Assembly (NCBI GenBank): GCA_047631555.1
Contig: JBLHZY010000001.1
Span: 310,001-374,000 of the forward strand
DNA: 64,000 bases
DNA from: JBLHZY01 sp047631555
Lineage (GTDB): Bacteria > Pseudomonadota > Alphaproteobacteria > Rhodobacterales > Rhodobacteraceae
Direction of reading: 5' to 3'
The notes under the pieces were generated by a model, which saw only the letters and a program-made list of their open reading frames with translations, had not been told where the DNA came from and ran no database searches. Both the position numbers and the translations under genes were made by a program. Below, one piece after another: positions 8,889 through 18,046 of the stretch (the first letter of the stretch is position 1; each line of letters begins with the position of its first letter).

Positions 8889-9941
8889 TCAAGCTTTGGC
8901 GGCGATTTTCGTAGGCGAATTGTCCGGCTTGAAAGCCTGTTTGGGCACATTTCCGATCTGGCACATATTGGCGCTAAGCCGATTGCGCGCGGCCAAGGTC
9001 TCCATCTCGGCGATCATATGATCATTGGCCGGATCGGCGCGCACCCGTGAGACCCGCGTGCGATGAAAGCGTAGCGCGGCTTGATGGACCTCATTAAGGA
9101 TCGCGTCTTCGAGAATCATATCTACAAGCTCTTGCACGGCCTCGTCATAGCGGCTTATCGAGGTGTCGCGTATATGGTTGAGGTCGAATTTATCAAAGTA
9201 ATCAACGCCTAGCTGCATTTCGTTGTGATTGGCCCGGCCGCGCGCGCGCTTGTTGAGGTAGCTGTCGAGCGAGCGCAGCGCATAGTGATTGACCTGCGCG
9301 AGCGCGTAAGAGGGCGGGGTTTGGGTGCGCGCGCCATCCTTCATATATTGCGCGCCGCCAGGCAAAACCCAGCGCAGATCTGCCTCGTATTCGGGCAGGG
9401 CAACAGGATGATGGATCCCGATCCGTTTGTACTTTTCCAAGTTTCGAAAGAAGCTTTTGACCCACTTACCGGTGCGCGGCGAGGTGACGGGATGCCAAGG
9501 GCGCTCGGCCGCGGTAAATTGCGTGGTGATGCGGCGATCTTCAAAATCGGTGATCCCGTCCATGCCGAAAATCCGCCATGGGATCGAAATCACGTCTGGT
9601 TCACCGCTGGTCGCCTCGATCAAGTCTTGGATCGTGTGGCCCGGCACATGGATATTGAGAAACTCATCCGCATCACAGACGAAAATCCAATCGGCTTTTT
9701 GCGAGATATCCATTCGATAAGCTTGGCGAAGGGCCGCCCGTTGAACGCCGCCGCGCCGCCCTTTGGTTTGATGCAGCGCCACAAGCCCAAGTTCCTGCAT
9801 CCGGCGCAACATGCGAAAGGTGCCGTCATTGCAATCGTTGAAACAGATGATGATATTGTCAAAGCCAAGCGTGCGATAATGGGCCACCCATTCGATCAAA
9901 TAGGGGGCCTCATCCTTCACCGTGGTGATCAAAGTATACAT
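8889..9941 (-). CDS. glycosyltransferase family 2 protein
   Basis: 350 residues from the ATG at 9941 (MYTLITTVKDEAPYLIEWVA); 19 further codons are open upstream. The N-terminus has the nucleotide-sugar binding pattern (VKDEAPYLIEW, IIICFNDCNDGT). A DAD metal-binding motif is present as VCDADEFLNI, followed by WRIFGMDG. This is the 'EAPYLxEWxxxH' type of GT2 (Glyco_tranf_2_4) common in Rhodobacterales. Acceptor and product are unknown. A paralogue lies at 21048-22094. The gene stands alone between alr and dnaB. Confidence 0.85.
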   Translation of the reverse strand: MYTLITTVKDEAPYLIEWVAHYRTLGFDNIIICFNDCNDGTFRMLRRMQELGLVALHQTKGRRGGVQRAALRQAYRMDISQKADWIFVCDADEFLNIHVPGHTIQDLIEATSGEPDVISIPWRIFGMDGITDFEDRRITTQFTAAERPWHPVTSPRTGKWVKSFFRNLEKYKRIGIHHPVALPEYEADLRWVLPGGAQYMKDGARTQTPPSYALAQVNHYALRSLDSYLNKRARGRANHNEMQLGVDYFDKFDLNHIRDTSISRYDEAVQELVDMILEDAILNEVHQAALRFHRTRVSRVRADPANDHMIAEMETLAARNRLSANMCQIGNVPKQAFKPDNSPTKIAAKA

Positions 9942-10094
9942 GCGCGCCGGGCCATTTAATAATTCATCAACCTTAACGCAGGGATGATACCGCGCCAAAG
10001 CGCCGGACCCAGAGCTAAGCGCCCGTTAACCATAATATCTTGTTATTTCAGCAGGATATGTGGCGCATGGGCCACATTAATCTTAACGAATGCC

Positions 10095-11594
10095 CTAATA
10101 ATCCGAGCCGCCGCCTTCGCCCTGCCACTGTTTTGCAAGGTTGCCAAAGCGGGTAAACTGCCCCTCAAAGCTTAGCTCAACCGTGCCAATCGGCCCGTGG
10201 CGCTGCTTTCCGATAACGACTTCGGCGCGGCCATGCAGGCGCTCCATCTCTTCTTGCCACATCGCCATTTTATCAAGCTCATGGTCGCCAGGCTTTTCGC
10301 GCTCTTTGTAATATTCCTCGCGAAACACAAACATAACCACATCCGCATCCTGCTCAATCGAGCCAGATTCCCGCAAGTCCGAAAGCTGCGGGCGCTTGTC
10401 TTCGCGGTTCTCAACTTGGCGCGAAAGCTGGGACAGCGCGATCACTGGGATCTGCAATTCCTTGGCAATCGCCTTGAGGCCCATGGTGATCTCGGAGATT
10501 TCATTCACCCGGTTCTCATTCTTGCCCGTGCCGCGCACCAGCTGAAGATAATCGACAAACAGCGCATCAAGCCCATGGGTTCGTTTCAAGCGACGGGCGC
10601 GTGCGGCGAGCTGGCTGATCGGGAGGGCGGGCGTGTCGTCAATGAAAAGCGGGCAGGCTTCAAGCTGCTTGGCCGCCTCGACAAAACGGCGAAACTCGGC
10701 CTCCGTCATATCGCCGCGCCGGATCCGCTCAGACGGGACCTCGGAAGCCTCCGACAAAATCCGCGCCGCCAGTTGTTCGGCGCTCATCTCAAGGCTGTAA
10801 AACCCGACAACCCCGCCATCAACGGCCCCTTCGGAACCATCTGGCAGCTTGCCCTTTTTATAGGCCTTGGCGATGTTATAGGCGATGTTGGTTGCCAATG
10901 ATGTCTTGCCCATTGAGGGGCGCCCGGCGAGGATTAGCAAATCGGATTTGTGCAAACCGCCAAGCTTTTTATCCATATCAATCAGGCCGGTCGAGACGCC
11001 AGACATGCCGCCATCGCGCTGATAGGCCGCGTTGGCTACATTAACAGCATCCGTTACCGCCTTGAGAAAGCTCTGAAATCCGCTTTCGGACTTGCCCTCT
11101 TCACCAAGCGCATAAAGCGCTTGTTCCGCGTCAACAATCTGATCTTTGGGCTCTTTATCGGCCTCGACCTTGCTGGCCTTGCCCGCGATATCATTGCCCA
11201 AAGCGATCAGCTCGCGCCGGATGGCGAAATCATAAATCATTTGGGCGTAATCGCGCACCGCAAAGCTCGAAATCGCAGCGCCTGCAAGCCGCGCCAAATA
11301 GGCCGCGCCGCCAAGCTCTTTGAGCCCCTCATCATCTTCCAAATAGGCTTTCAGCGTCACCGGGGAGGCGAGCATATTCTTGGCAATTCGCGAGGCCGCT
11401 TGCTCATAGATGCGCCGGTGAACCGGGTCATAAAAATGCTCAGGCCGAATGATCGAGGCGATGCGATCATAGGCGTCATTGTTGGTCAGGATCGCGCCAA
11501 GAAGCTGCTGTTCGGCCTCGATGGAATGGGGCATGGGCGTGGGGGCCTCGCCGAGTTTTGGCTCTTGCGTGTTTAGCGCGCTAATCTCGTTCAT
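10095..11594 (-). CDS. dnaB: replicative DNA helicase DnaB
   Basis: 499 residues, normal length. Hexameric 5'-3' helicase of the replication fork. The N-terminal DnaB domain (MPHSIEAEQQLLGAILTNND) is followed by the RecA-like domain: Walker A GRPSMGKTSLA, Walker B LFVDYLQLV, and the C-terminal motifs IPVIALSQLSRQVE and LSDLRESGSIEQDADVVMF. There is no sign of an intein. It stands alone, with about 150 bases on each side. Confidence 0.97.
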   Translation of the reverse strand: MNEISALNTQEPKLGEAPTPMPHSIEAEQQLLGAILTNNDAYDRIASIIRPEHFYDPVHRRIYEQAASRIAKNMLASPVTLKAYLEDDEGLKELGGAAYLARLAGAAISSFAVRDYAQMIYDFAIRRELIALGNDIAGKASKVEADKEPKDQIVDAEQALYALGEEGKSESGFQSFLKAVTDAVNVANAAYQRDGGMSGVSTGLIDMDKKLGGLHKSDLLILAGRPSMGKTSLATNIAYNIAKAYKKGKLPDGSEGAVDGGVVGFYSLEMSAEQLAARILSEASEVPSERIRRGDMTEAEFRRFVEAAKQLEACPLFIDDTPALPISQLAARARRLKRTHGLDALFVDYLQLVRGTGKNENRVNEISEITMGLKAIAKELQIPVIALSQLSRQVENREDKRPQLSDLRESGSIEQDADVVMFVFREEYYKEREKPGDHELDKMAMWQEEMERLHGRAEVVIGKQRHGPIGTVELSFEGQFTRFGNLAKQWQGEGGGSDY

Positions 11595-11762
11595 GTCTTC
11601 CCCACTTACCGACCCGGCTTTTTATTAGAACGCAAAATCGGCCTGCGCAAATTGTATGTTTTGTGGATAACTTGGCGCAGCCCTTAGGCGCGCAGATAAA
11701 TCAAACACTTGCGCGGATTTGGCCGCGCGGAATTTATTTTCGCAATTGTTAAGCGCGCGGGT

Positions 11763-12443
11763 TTAGCCCTTGGCGCGGGCCTCTTGCCAAGCGCGCGGGG
11801 CGCTAAGGAAAGCCTCAACCTCGGCCAACGTGTCGTCCGAAAACGCGCCCTGATCGCGCGCCTCGGCCAGAACATCCCACCAAGTGCAAAGCGCATGAAG
11901 CTGAACGCCGTGATCGCCCAATGTTTTCTCTGTTTCCGGGAAAATCCCGTAGTAAAAGATAACAGCCGTATGCCCGCAGGTCGCGCCCGTTTCGCGGATC
12001 GCATCGACAAAGGACAGCTTTGATCCGCCATCCGTCGTGAGATCCTCAACCAGCAAAACCCGCTGCCCTTCAGACATTTCGCCCTCAATTCGTGCGCCGC
12101 GCCCATGGCCCTTGGGCTTTTTGCGCACATATGTCATCGGCAATGCCATCCGCTCGGCAACCATCGCCGCAAAAGGAATGCCGGCCGTTTCGCCGCCCGC
12201 GATATTATCAAAGGCCTCAAAACCGGCATTGCGCATCACTGTGACGGTCAGGAAATCCATCAGGGTTGAGCGGATGCGCGGGTAAGAGATCAGCTTGCGG
12301 CAATCAATATAGGTCGGCGATGGCAGGCCAGAGGCAAGGATGAACGGCTCATCCGCATTGAAGTGTACCGCTTTGATTTCCAACAACATTCGCGCTGTCA
12401 GGCGGGCGATTTCTTCGGCGGGAGGGTATGAGCTTGGGATCAT
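11763..12443 (-). CDS. pyrE: orotate phosphoribosyltransferase
   Basis: 226 residues. Converts orotate and PRPP to OMP in pyrimidine synthesis. The PRPP loop is VLLVEDLTTDGGSK; upstream are FNADEPFILASGLPSPTYID and IAGGETAGIPFAAMVAE, which fit PyrE. It follows pyrC in the same direction with a gap of about 125 bases, so both could share a transcript. Confidence 0.95.
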   Translation of the reverse strand: MIPSSYPPAEEIARLTARMLLEIKAVHFNADEPFILASGLPSPTYIDCRKLISYPRIRSTLMDFLTVTVMRNAGFEAFDNIAGGETAGIPFAAMVAERMALPMTYVRKKPKGHGRGARIEGEMSEGQRVLLVEDLTTDGGSKLSFVDAIRETGATCGHTAVIFYYGIFPETEKTLGDHGVQLHALCTWWDVLAEARDQGAFSDDTLAEVEAFLSAPRAWQEARAKG

Positions 12444-12568
12444 CAGGATTTCCTTTGGTCAGCAATCTTTGGCGGCGTTGGCCTTGGTTCCTAGATTCGC
12501 GCCCCGCAAGCAAGAGAAAACTCCGCCCCGTTGCGGAGCAAACATTCGCCCGTTGCGCGGCAAAAGCG

Positions 12569-13609
12569 CTATCGCTCGACCCGCCAGTTCAGATCAAAGC
12601 CCGGATCAAACAGCGTCAGCGGCCCCTCGGGCGTATCGATTTGGGCCGGATAGGGCACGGGGCCGTCGCGATTGAGCGTGATGCTGTCCTCGTTTGGCGC
12701 GAGGCGATAAAACGCCGGGCCGTTGAGGGATGTGAAGGCCTCAAGCTGATCCAACTTGCCATCTTGTTCGAAAACTTCGGCGAGGATCGACATGGTATTT
12801 GTCGCGGTGAAACAGCCCGCACAGCCACAAGCGGATTCCTTGGCTTTGTTCAAATGCGGCGCGGAATCCGTGCCGAGGAAAAAGCGGCCCTCGCCCGACA
12901 TTGCCGCTTCGCGCAGGGCAAGGCGATGCTCTTCGCGCTTGGCAATCGGTAGGCAGAAATAATGCGGGCGGATGCCGCCTTGGAAGATCGCATTGCGGTT
13001 GATCACAAGGTGATGCGTGGTGATTGTCGCGCCGAGATTTTCACCGCCCGCGCGGGCATAATCCACGCCTTGCTTGGTGGTGATATGCTCCATCACAACC
13101 CGCAAACCCGGGGTCGCGGCGCGCAATGGTTCAAGCACGCGATCAATGAAAACCGCCTCGCGGTCGAAAATATCGACGTTCGGATCGGTGACTTCGCCGT
13201 GCACACAAAGCGGCAGGCCAATCTCGGCCATCCGCTCAAGCACGCCGCGCACCTTGTCGAAATCCGTCACCCCAGAGGTGGAATTTGTCGTCGCGCCGGC
13301 AGGGTAAAGCTTGACCGCTTTGACCAAGCCAGAGGCATGCGCTTCAGCGACATCATCTGGATCGGTGGTTTCGGTCAAATAGAGCGTCATCAAGGGATCA
13401 AAATGACCAACGCCAGGCGCTGCGGCCAAAATCCGTTCGCGATAGGCGGCCGCTTGCGCGCCAGTGACAACCGGCGGAACCAAGTTTGGCATGATGATCG
13501 CGCGGGCAAAATGGCGCGTGGTTTCTGGCAGAACGGCGGTAAGCATCGCGCCGTCGCGCAGGTGCAGGTGCCAATCGTCAGGGCGTCGAATTGTGATACT
13601 GTCTGTCAT
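12569..13609 (-). CDS. pyrC: dihydroorotase
   Basis: 346 residues, the length of class II (PyrC-type) dihydroorotases. Zinc enzyme cyclising carbamoyl-aspartate to dihydroorotate. The HxH pair is in DDWHLHLRDG near residue 14. The carboxylated lysine region is VKAVKLYPAGATTNS. Further metal and substrate residues are in PLCVHGEV, VMEHITT and the FLGTDSAPH aspartate motif. I use the ATG at 13609 (MTDSITIRRPDDWH); the longer frame adds 39 non-homologous residues. Divergent from ureD. Confidence 0.95.
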   Translation of the reverse strand: MTDSITIRRPDDWHLHLRDGAMLTAVLPETTRHFARAIIMPNLVPPVVTGAQAAAYRERILAAAPGVGHFDPLMTLYLTETTDPDDVAEAHASGLVKAVKLYPAGATTNSTSGVTDFDKVRGVLERMAEIGLPLCVHGEVTDPNVDIFDREAVFIDRVLEPLRAATPGLRVVMEHITTKQGVDYARAGGENLGATITTHHLVINRNAIFQGGIRPHYFCLPIAKREEHRLALREAAMSGEGRFFLGTDSAPHLNKAKESACGCAGCFTATNTMSILAEVFEQDGKLDQLEAFTSLNGPAFYRLAPNEDSITLNRDGPVPYPAQIDTPEGPLTLFDPGFDLNWRVER

Positions 13610-13826
13610 GATTGTATGGACTACACTATGCGCCCGCAGCATTCCATAGAGGAAACGGGCGCGATTTGGCCCGCCCGCGCGGATTTTGGGGCGAGTGCGC
13701 CAAGTGACTGCCCAAAAAATGGGCATGGCGGCGCGCGAAGTGGCGAAAAGCGAGGGCAGGGGCGCGCGATGCGTTGAACCTTGGGGCCTTGGGCCGCAAA
13801 GATGGCGCTAAGGAGAGCCAGAGTTG

Positions 13827-14687
13827 ATGCTTGATACGCCCAAACCGCATAACAGCGCCGCGCCGCTGATCGCCGCTGTGAAGATGCAGCGCACGCGCGG
13901 TCGGGCGCATGTTGGGCTGATCTGCGGTCCAAGCGGGCAGGTTTCTTTGCGCGATTTGCATCAATCCGGCGCGGCCAAGGCGATCTTGCCCAAAGTGCAC
14001 AGCGGTGTACCGGAGGTTGTTTTTCTCAATACGGCCGGGGGCTTAACCGGCGGGGATGAGATGCGTTATGGGCTTGAACTGGGCGCGAGCGCGCGCGCTG
14101 TGGCCACGACCCAAACCGCCGAGCGCGCCTATCAATCAAGCGGCGGGCAGGCCAAGCTTGATATCTCATTGCAGCTTGGCGCGGGCGCGCGGCTTGATTG
14201 GCTACCCCAAGAAACGATCCTGTTTGAGGGCTGTTCTCTGCGGCGCGAAACGCGGGTCGAGCTTGCGGGGGATGCAGAGTTTTTGATGGTCGAGAGCGTT
14301 GTTTTGGGGCGCGCGGCCATGGGCGAGACGCTTGAAAATGTAGCGTTTCACGACCTACGTGCGGTGCGGCGCGATGGGCGGCCGGTGATGCTTGAGCCAT
14401 TGGAAATTAACGGCGAGGTTTTGGCGCGGCGCGCGGGCGTGGCCACTTTTGGCGATGCGCGCGCCTTTGCCACCATCGCTATGATTGCGCGCGGGGCCGA
14501 GGATGGCTTGGGCGCGCTGCGCGTCGTTTTGGATGGGCTAAGCGGCGTTGAAGCGGCGGCGAGCGGCTGGGATGGCAAGCTGATCATCCGCGTAATGGCG
14601 CCCGACGGCTGGCCCCTGCGCCGGGCCGTGGCGCAGATTTTAACCCAATTGCGCGGCGTCGCTTTGCCCCGCGTTTGGCAGGTTTGA
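13827..14687 (+). CDS. ureD: urease accessory protein UreD
   Basis: 286 residues from the ATG at 13827; a TTG one codon upstream is an alternative, and AGGAG at 13811 suits either. UreD (UreH) is the scaffold that docks UreF-UreG onto apo-urease for nickel insertion. Recognisable stretches: VFLNTAGGLTGGDEM, TTQTAERAYQSSGG, WLPQETILFEG. It is the first gene of the urease cluster, 17 bases before ureA. Confidence 0.93.
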   Translation: MLDTPKPHNSAAPLIAAVKMQRTRGRAHVGLICGPSGQVSLRDLHQSGAAKAILPKVHSGVPEVVFLNTAGGLTGGDEMRYGLELGASARAVATTQTAERAYQSSGGQAKLDISLQLGAGARLDWLPQETILFEGCSLRRETRVELAGDAEFLMVESVVLGRAAMGETLENVAFHDLRAVRRDGRPVMLEPLEINGEVLARRAGVATFGDARAFATIAMIARGAEDGLGALRVVLDGLSGVEAAASGWDGKLIIRVMAPDGWPLRRAVAQILTQLRGVALPRVWQV

Positions 14688-14703
14688 AGATGAAGGAAGA
14701 GAT

Positions 14704-15006
14704 ATGAACCTCACCCCAAGGGAAAAAGACAAACTTTTGATCAGCTTAGCGGCGATGGTTGCGCGCGGACGGCTTGAGCGGGGCTGCAAACTGAACCACC
14801 CAGAAGCGATTGCTTTGATCACCGATTATGTTGTTGAGGGCGCGCGCGATGGACGCTCAGTTGCCGATCTGATGGAGGCGGGGGCGCATGTGATCACGGC
14901 GGATCAATGCATGGAAGGGATCGCCTCGATGATCCACGATGTGCAGGTTGAGGCGACCTTTCCCGATGGAACCAAGCTGGTGACAGTGCACCATCCGATC
15001 CGCTGA
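14704..15006 (+). CDS. ureA: urease subunit gamma
   Basis: 100 residues, the exact family length. Smallest structural subunit of the (alpha-beta-gamma)3 nickel urease. The start MNLTPREKDKLLISLAAMVA, the central LNHPEAIALITDYVVEGARDG and the C-terminal VTVHHPIR are diagnostic. An AGGAAGAG ribosome-binding site lies just upstream of the ATG. Confidence 0.97.
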   Translation: MNLTPREKDKLLISLAAMVARGRLERGCKLNHPEAIALITDYVVEGARDGRSVADLMEAGAHVITADQCMEGIASMIHDVQVEATFPDGTKLVTVHHPIR

Positions 15007-15069
15007 TATGTTGGGATTTGAGTATTTGGGCCAAGAAAAAGCGGCCCCTAAGCGATGTGGAAGGAAGAC
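15007..15069 (+). other. ureA-ureB spacer with a roseobacter-type intergenic motif
   Basis: The spacer contains TTGGGATTTGAGTATTTGGG followed by CCAAGAAAAAGCGG. From memory, variants of 'GGATTTGAGTATTT...AGAAGAA' recur between genes in many Rhodobacterales genomes. No function is evident, and there is no strong hairpin. Confidence 0.35.
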
Positions 15070-15072
15070 ATG

Positions 15073-15378
15073 ATGATACCGGGCGAGTTGTTTGTAAAAG
15101 CGGGCGAGATTGAGCTGAATGCGGGGCTAAGCGCGATTGTGCTTGTGGTGCGCAATACGGGCGATCGCCCTGTGCAGGTTGGCTCGCACTATCATTTTGG
15201 CGAAACCAATAGCGCGCTTGAGTTTGATCGCGCCGCCGCGCGGGGCATGCGGCTTGATATTGCTGCGGGTACCGCCGTTCGATTTGAGCCGGGGCAAACG
15301 CGCGAGGTGAGCCTCGTTCCCTTTGGTGGGGGGCGCGAGATTTATGGATTTAATCAAGATGTTATGGGCGCGCTTTAA
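15073..15378 (+). CDS. ureB: urease subunit beta
   Basis: 101 residues from the ATG at 15073 (MIPGELFVKAGEIELNAG), the standard UreB N-terminus; ATGs at 15070 and further upstream are less likely. AAGGAAG precedes it. Conserved segments VGSHYHFGETN and LDIAAGTAVRFEPGQ are present, ending at GFNQDVMGAL. It packs with UreA and UreC to form urease. Confidence 0.97.
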   Translation: MIPGELFVKAGEIELNAGLSAIVLVVRNTGDRPVQVGSHYHFGETNSALEFDRAAARGMRLDIAAGTAVRFEPGQTREVSLVPFGGGREIYGFNQDVMGAL

Positions 15379-15379
15379 G

Positions 15380-15793
15380 ATGGGTTTTGAAAGAGTAATC
15401 CTGCAAGGGGCGATTGCTGGCGTGTTTTGCGCATTGGCTGGCGCCGCGATAGCCGAGGATATCAACTGCCTCGAGCCGATGACCCAACGGGATATGAATT
15501 ATTGCGCCCACCAAGAATATATCGCCGCCGATGGTGATCTGAACGCGGATTATCAGGCCGCCAAGGCCTATCTCAAAGAGCTTGATCGCGATCTGCCCGA
15601 GGGATTGCGCGGCGCATCCCAAGCGCTTTTGGAGGCGCAGCGCGCTTGGATACCTTACCGCGATGCCGCCTGCCGCACTGAGGGCTTTCAGATGCGCGGC
15701 GGCTCGATGGAAGCGCTTTTCGTAAGCAGCTGCCTAACCACTTTAACGCGCCGACGCAGCGAAGACCTGCGCGCGCTTTTTGAACAAAACTAG
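15380..15793 (+). CDS. LprI/DUF1311 family secreted protein inside the urease operon
   Basis: 137 residues from the ATG at 15380, one base after the ureB stop. A signal peptide is visible (MGFERVILQGAIAGVFCALA, then GAAIA before EDINC). The mature part has the DUF1311 pattern: paired cysteines, MNYCAHQEY..A..DLNADYQAAKAYL, LLEAQRAWIPYRDAAC and GGSMEALFVSSCLTTLTRRR. Characterised relatives (M. tuberculosis LprI) inhibit lysozyme, but that role is not established here. It sits between ureB and ureC, with ureC starting 11 bases later, so it is made with urease. Confidence 0.85.
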   Translation: MGFERVILQGAIAGVFCALAGAAIAEDINCLEPMTQRDMNYCAHQEYIAADGDLNADYQAAKAYLKELDRDLPEGLRGASQALLEAQRAWIPYRDAACRTEGFQMRGGSMEALFVSSCLTTLTRRRSEDLRALFEQN

Positions 15794-15804
15794 AGGAACG
15801 CCCA

Positions 15805-17514
15805 ATGCCAGCGAAGATTTCCCGCGCCACCTATGCCGATATGTATGGCCCCACGACGGGCGACAAGCTGCGCCTTGCCGATACGGATTTGATTATCGAG
15901 GTCGAGCGCGATTTGACGACTTATGGTGAAGAGGTCAAATTTGGCGGCGGCAAAGTGATCCGCGATGGGATGGGCCAGAGCCAAGTAAGCCGCGCGGGCG
16001 GGGCGGTTGATACGGTCATTACCAACGCGCTGATTGTCGATCACACCGGGATTTATAAGGCCGATGTTGGCCTGCGCGATGGGCGGATTGCTGCGATTGG
16101 CAAAGCGGGCAATCCCGATACGCAGCCGGGCGTTGATATCATTATCGGGCCCGGGACAGAGACGATTGCCGGCGAGGGGCGCATCCTCACGGCGGGCGGA
16201 TTTGATAGCCACATCCATTTCATTTGCCCCCAACAGATTGAAGATGCTCTGCATTCCGGCGTGACGACGATGCTTGGCGGCGGCACGGGCCCTGCGCACG
16301 GAACCTTGGCAACAACCTGCACCCCGGGCCCATGGCATATCGGGCGCATGCTGCAATCTTTGGACGCCTTTCCGATGAATTTTGGCATCTCGGGCAAGGG
16401 CAATGCTTCCAAGCCTGAGGCCTTGATCGAGATGGTCAATGGCGGCGCTTGTGCGTTGAAATTGCACGAGGATTGGGGAACGACACCGGGCGCGATTGAT
16501 TGCTGCCTTGGGGTGGCGGATGATATGGATGTGCAGGTGATGATCCACACCGATACGCTCAATGAAAGCGGCTTTGTGGAAAATACCGTGGCCGCGATGA
16601 AGGGGCGCACGATCCACGCGTTTCATACCGAAGGCGCGGGCGGGGGCCATGCGCCCGATATCATCAAGGTCGTGGGCGAAGAGCATGTTTTGCCCAGCTC
16701 AACCAATCCAACGCGGCCCTTTACCGTCAATACGTTGGAAGAGCATCTCGATATGCTGATGGTTTGCCATCACTTGGATAAATCGATCCCTGAGGACGTG
16801 GCTTTTGCCGAAAGCCGCATTCGCCGCGAAACGATTGCCGCCGAAGATATCCTTCATGATCTGGGCGCGTTTTCGATCATTGCCTCGGATTCACAAGCCA
16901 TGGGCCGGGTAGGCGAAGTGCTGATCCGCACATGGCAAACCGCTGATAAGATGAAGAAACAGCGCGGCCGCCTTGCTGAGGAAACGGGCGACAATGACAA
17001 TTTCCGCGTGCGCCGCTATATCGCGAAATATACGATCAATCCGGCGATTGCCCATGGGATGGCCGCGCATATCGGTTCAATTGAGGTCGGCAAACGCGCG
17101 GATTTGGTTTTGTGGAACCCGGCGTTTTTCGGGGTGAAACCTGAGATGTCGCTGATTGGTGGGACGATCGTTATGGCGCAGATGGGCGATCCCAATGCCT
17201 CGATCCCAACGCCGCAGCCGGTTTATTCGCGCGCGATGTTTGGGGCATATGGGCGCTCGGTTGAGCGCTCGGCGGTTTTGTTTGTGTCTGAGGCGGCGCA
17301 ATCGGGCAAAATTGGCGATCAGCTTGGGCTGGCCAAGGATACTGTGGCGGTGCAAAACACCCGCAATATTGGCAAATCCTCGATGATCCTCAACGATGCG
17401 CGCCCCAAGATCGATGTGAACCCTGAAACTTATGAAGTGCGCGCGGATGGGGAATTGCTGACCTGCGAGCCGGCTAAAGTGCTGCCCATGGCGCAGCGCT
17501 ATTTCATGTTCTGA
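15805..17514 (+). CDS. ureC: urease subunit alpha
   Basis: 569 residues, standard length. Catalytic subunit hydrolysing urea to ammonia and carbamate at a dinickel site. The nickel ligands HIH are in GGFDSHIHF, the carbamylated lysine (residue 219) is in CALKLHEDWG, and the flap CHHLD is present in MVCHHLDKSIPEDV. The N-terminus ISRATYADMYGPTTGDKLRL and the C-terminus MAQRYFMF match the family. RBS AGAGGAA lies upstream. Confidence 0.98.
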   Translation: MPAKISRATYADMYGPTTGDKLRLADTDLIIEVERDLTTYGEEVKFGGGKVIRDGMGQSQVSRAGGAVDTVITNALIVDHTGIYKADVGLRDGRIAAIGKAGNPDTQPGVDIIIGPGTETIAGEGRILTAGGFDSHIHFICPQQIEDALHSGVTTMLGGGTGPAHGTLATTCTPGPWHIGRMLQSLDAFPMNFGISGKGNASKPEALIEMVNGGACALKLHEDWGTTPGAIDCCLGVADDMDVQVMIHTDTLNESGFVENTVAAMKGRTIHAFHTEGAGGGHAPDIIKVVGEEHVLPSSTNPTRPFTVNTLEEHLDMLMVCHHLDKSIPEDVAFAESRIRRETIAAEDILHDLGAFSIIASDSQAMGRVGEVLIRTWQTADKMKKQRGRLAEETGDNDNFRVRRYIAKYTINPAIAHGMAAHIGSIEVGKRADLVLWNPAFFGVKPEMSLIGGTIVMAQMGDPNASIPTPQPVYSRAMFGAYGRSVERSAVLFVSEAAQSGKIGDQLGLAKDTVAVQNTRNIGKSSMILNDARPKIDVNPETYEVRADGELLTCEPAKVLPMAQRYFMF

Positions 17515-17533
17515 TATGGCAGGATTTCGCGGG

Positions 17534-17932
17534 CTAAATCTGCTCAATCACATCATAAGCATCCTCGAAGTCGGCAGGCTCTTCGCGCATATGCGCAATT
17601 TGGGGTCGTTTGGGCGCGACAAAAGCGGAAAACGGATCCTCTTCGCGCACAAGGCAAAGCGGCGTATCTTCTTTTTCAACCACACGCACATAGGTGGCGT
17701 AGTGCATACGATAATACTGTGGATCATCGCGAATATGTTCCGGCAAGCGGCTGGAATCAAATATCTTTTGCCCTTTGCGCTGAACCAAAACATCGTTGGA
17801 ATAGCCCGGAAAACGGCCCGTTTCGTTATTCTCCAGAAAGGCCATACGCAATGTTGCCTCGCGCGCCTTAAGCTCGGCAATGCGCGCACGCACATAGGCC
17901 AATTCATCAACCGGGGAGCGATGGGCAATCAT
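17534..17932 (-). CDS. hypothetical protein encoded against the urease operon
   Basis: 132 residues from the ATG at 17932 (MIAHRSPVDELAYVRARIAE), which has a strong AAGGAG eight bases upstream; the frame runs 46 codons further up but with less natural sequence. The N-terminal third is a charged helix (ARIAELKAREATLRMAF), and the rest is polar with tyrosine-rich stretches (DDPQYYRMHYATYVRVVE). I recognise no domain. It lies in the ureC-ureE gap on the opposite strand. Confidence 0.65.
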   Translation of the reverse strand: MIAHRSPVDELAYVRARIAELKAREATLRMAFLENNETGRFPGYSNDVLVQRKGQKIFDSSRLPEHIRDDPQYYRMHYATYVRVVEKEDTPLCLVREEDPFSAFVAPKRPQIAHMREEPADFEDAYDVIEQI

Positions 17933-18046
17933 GGTGTTCTCCTTTTGGACCTCACGAGGAGAGTTTGAAATGGATTCGGTTAAAATTTTCACAATGCTGT
18001 TGAAAAAGCCCAAAACCGGCGCAGCCCAAACGAGGATCGAGCCAAA

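Noticed and set aside
15790..16686. 298-codon minus-strand frame
   Set aside because: Antisense shadow of ureC, with no recognisable domain.
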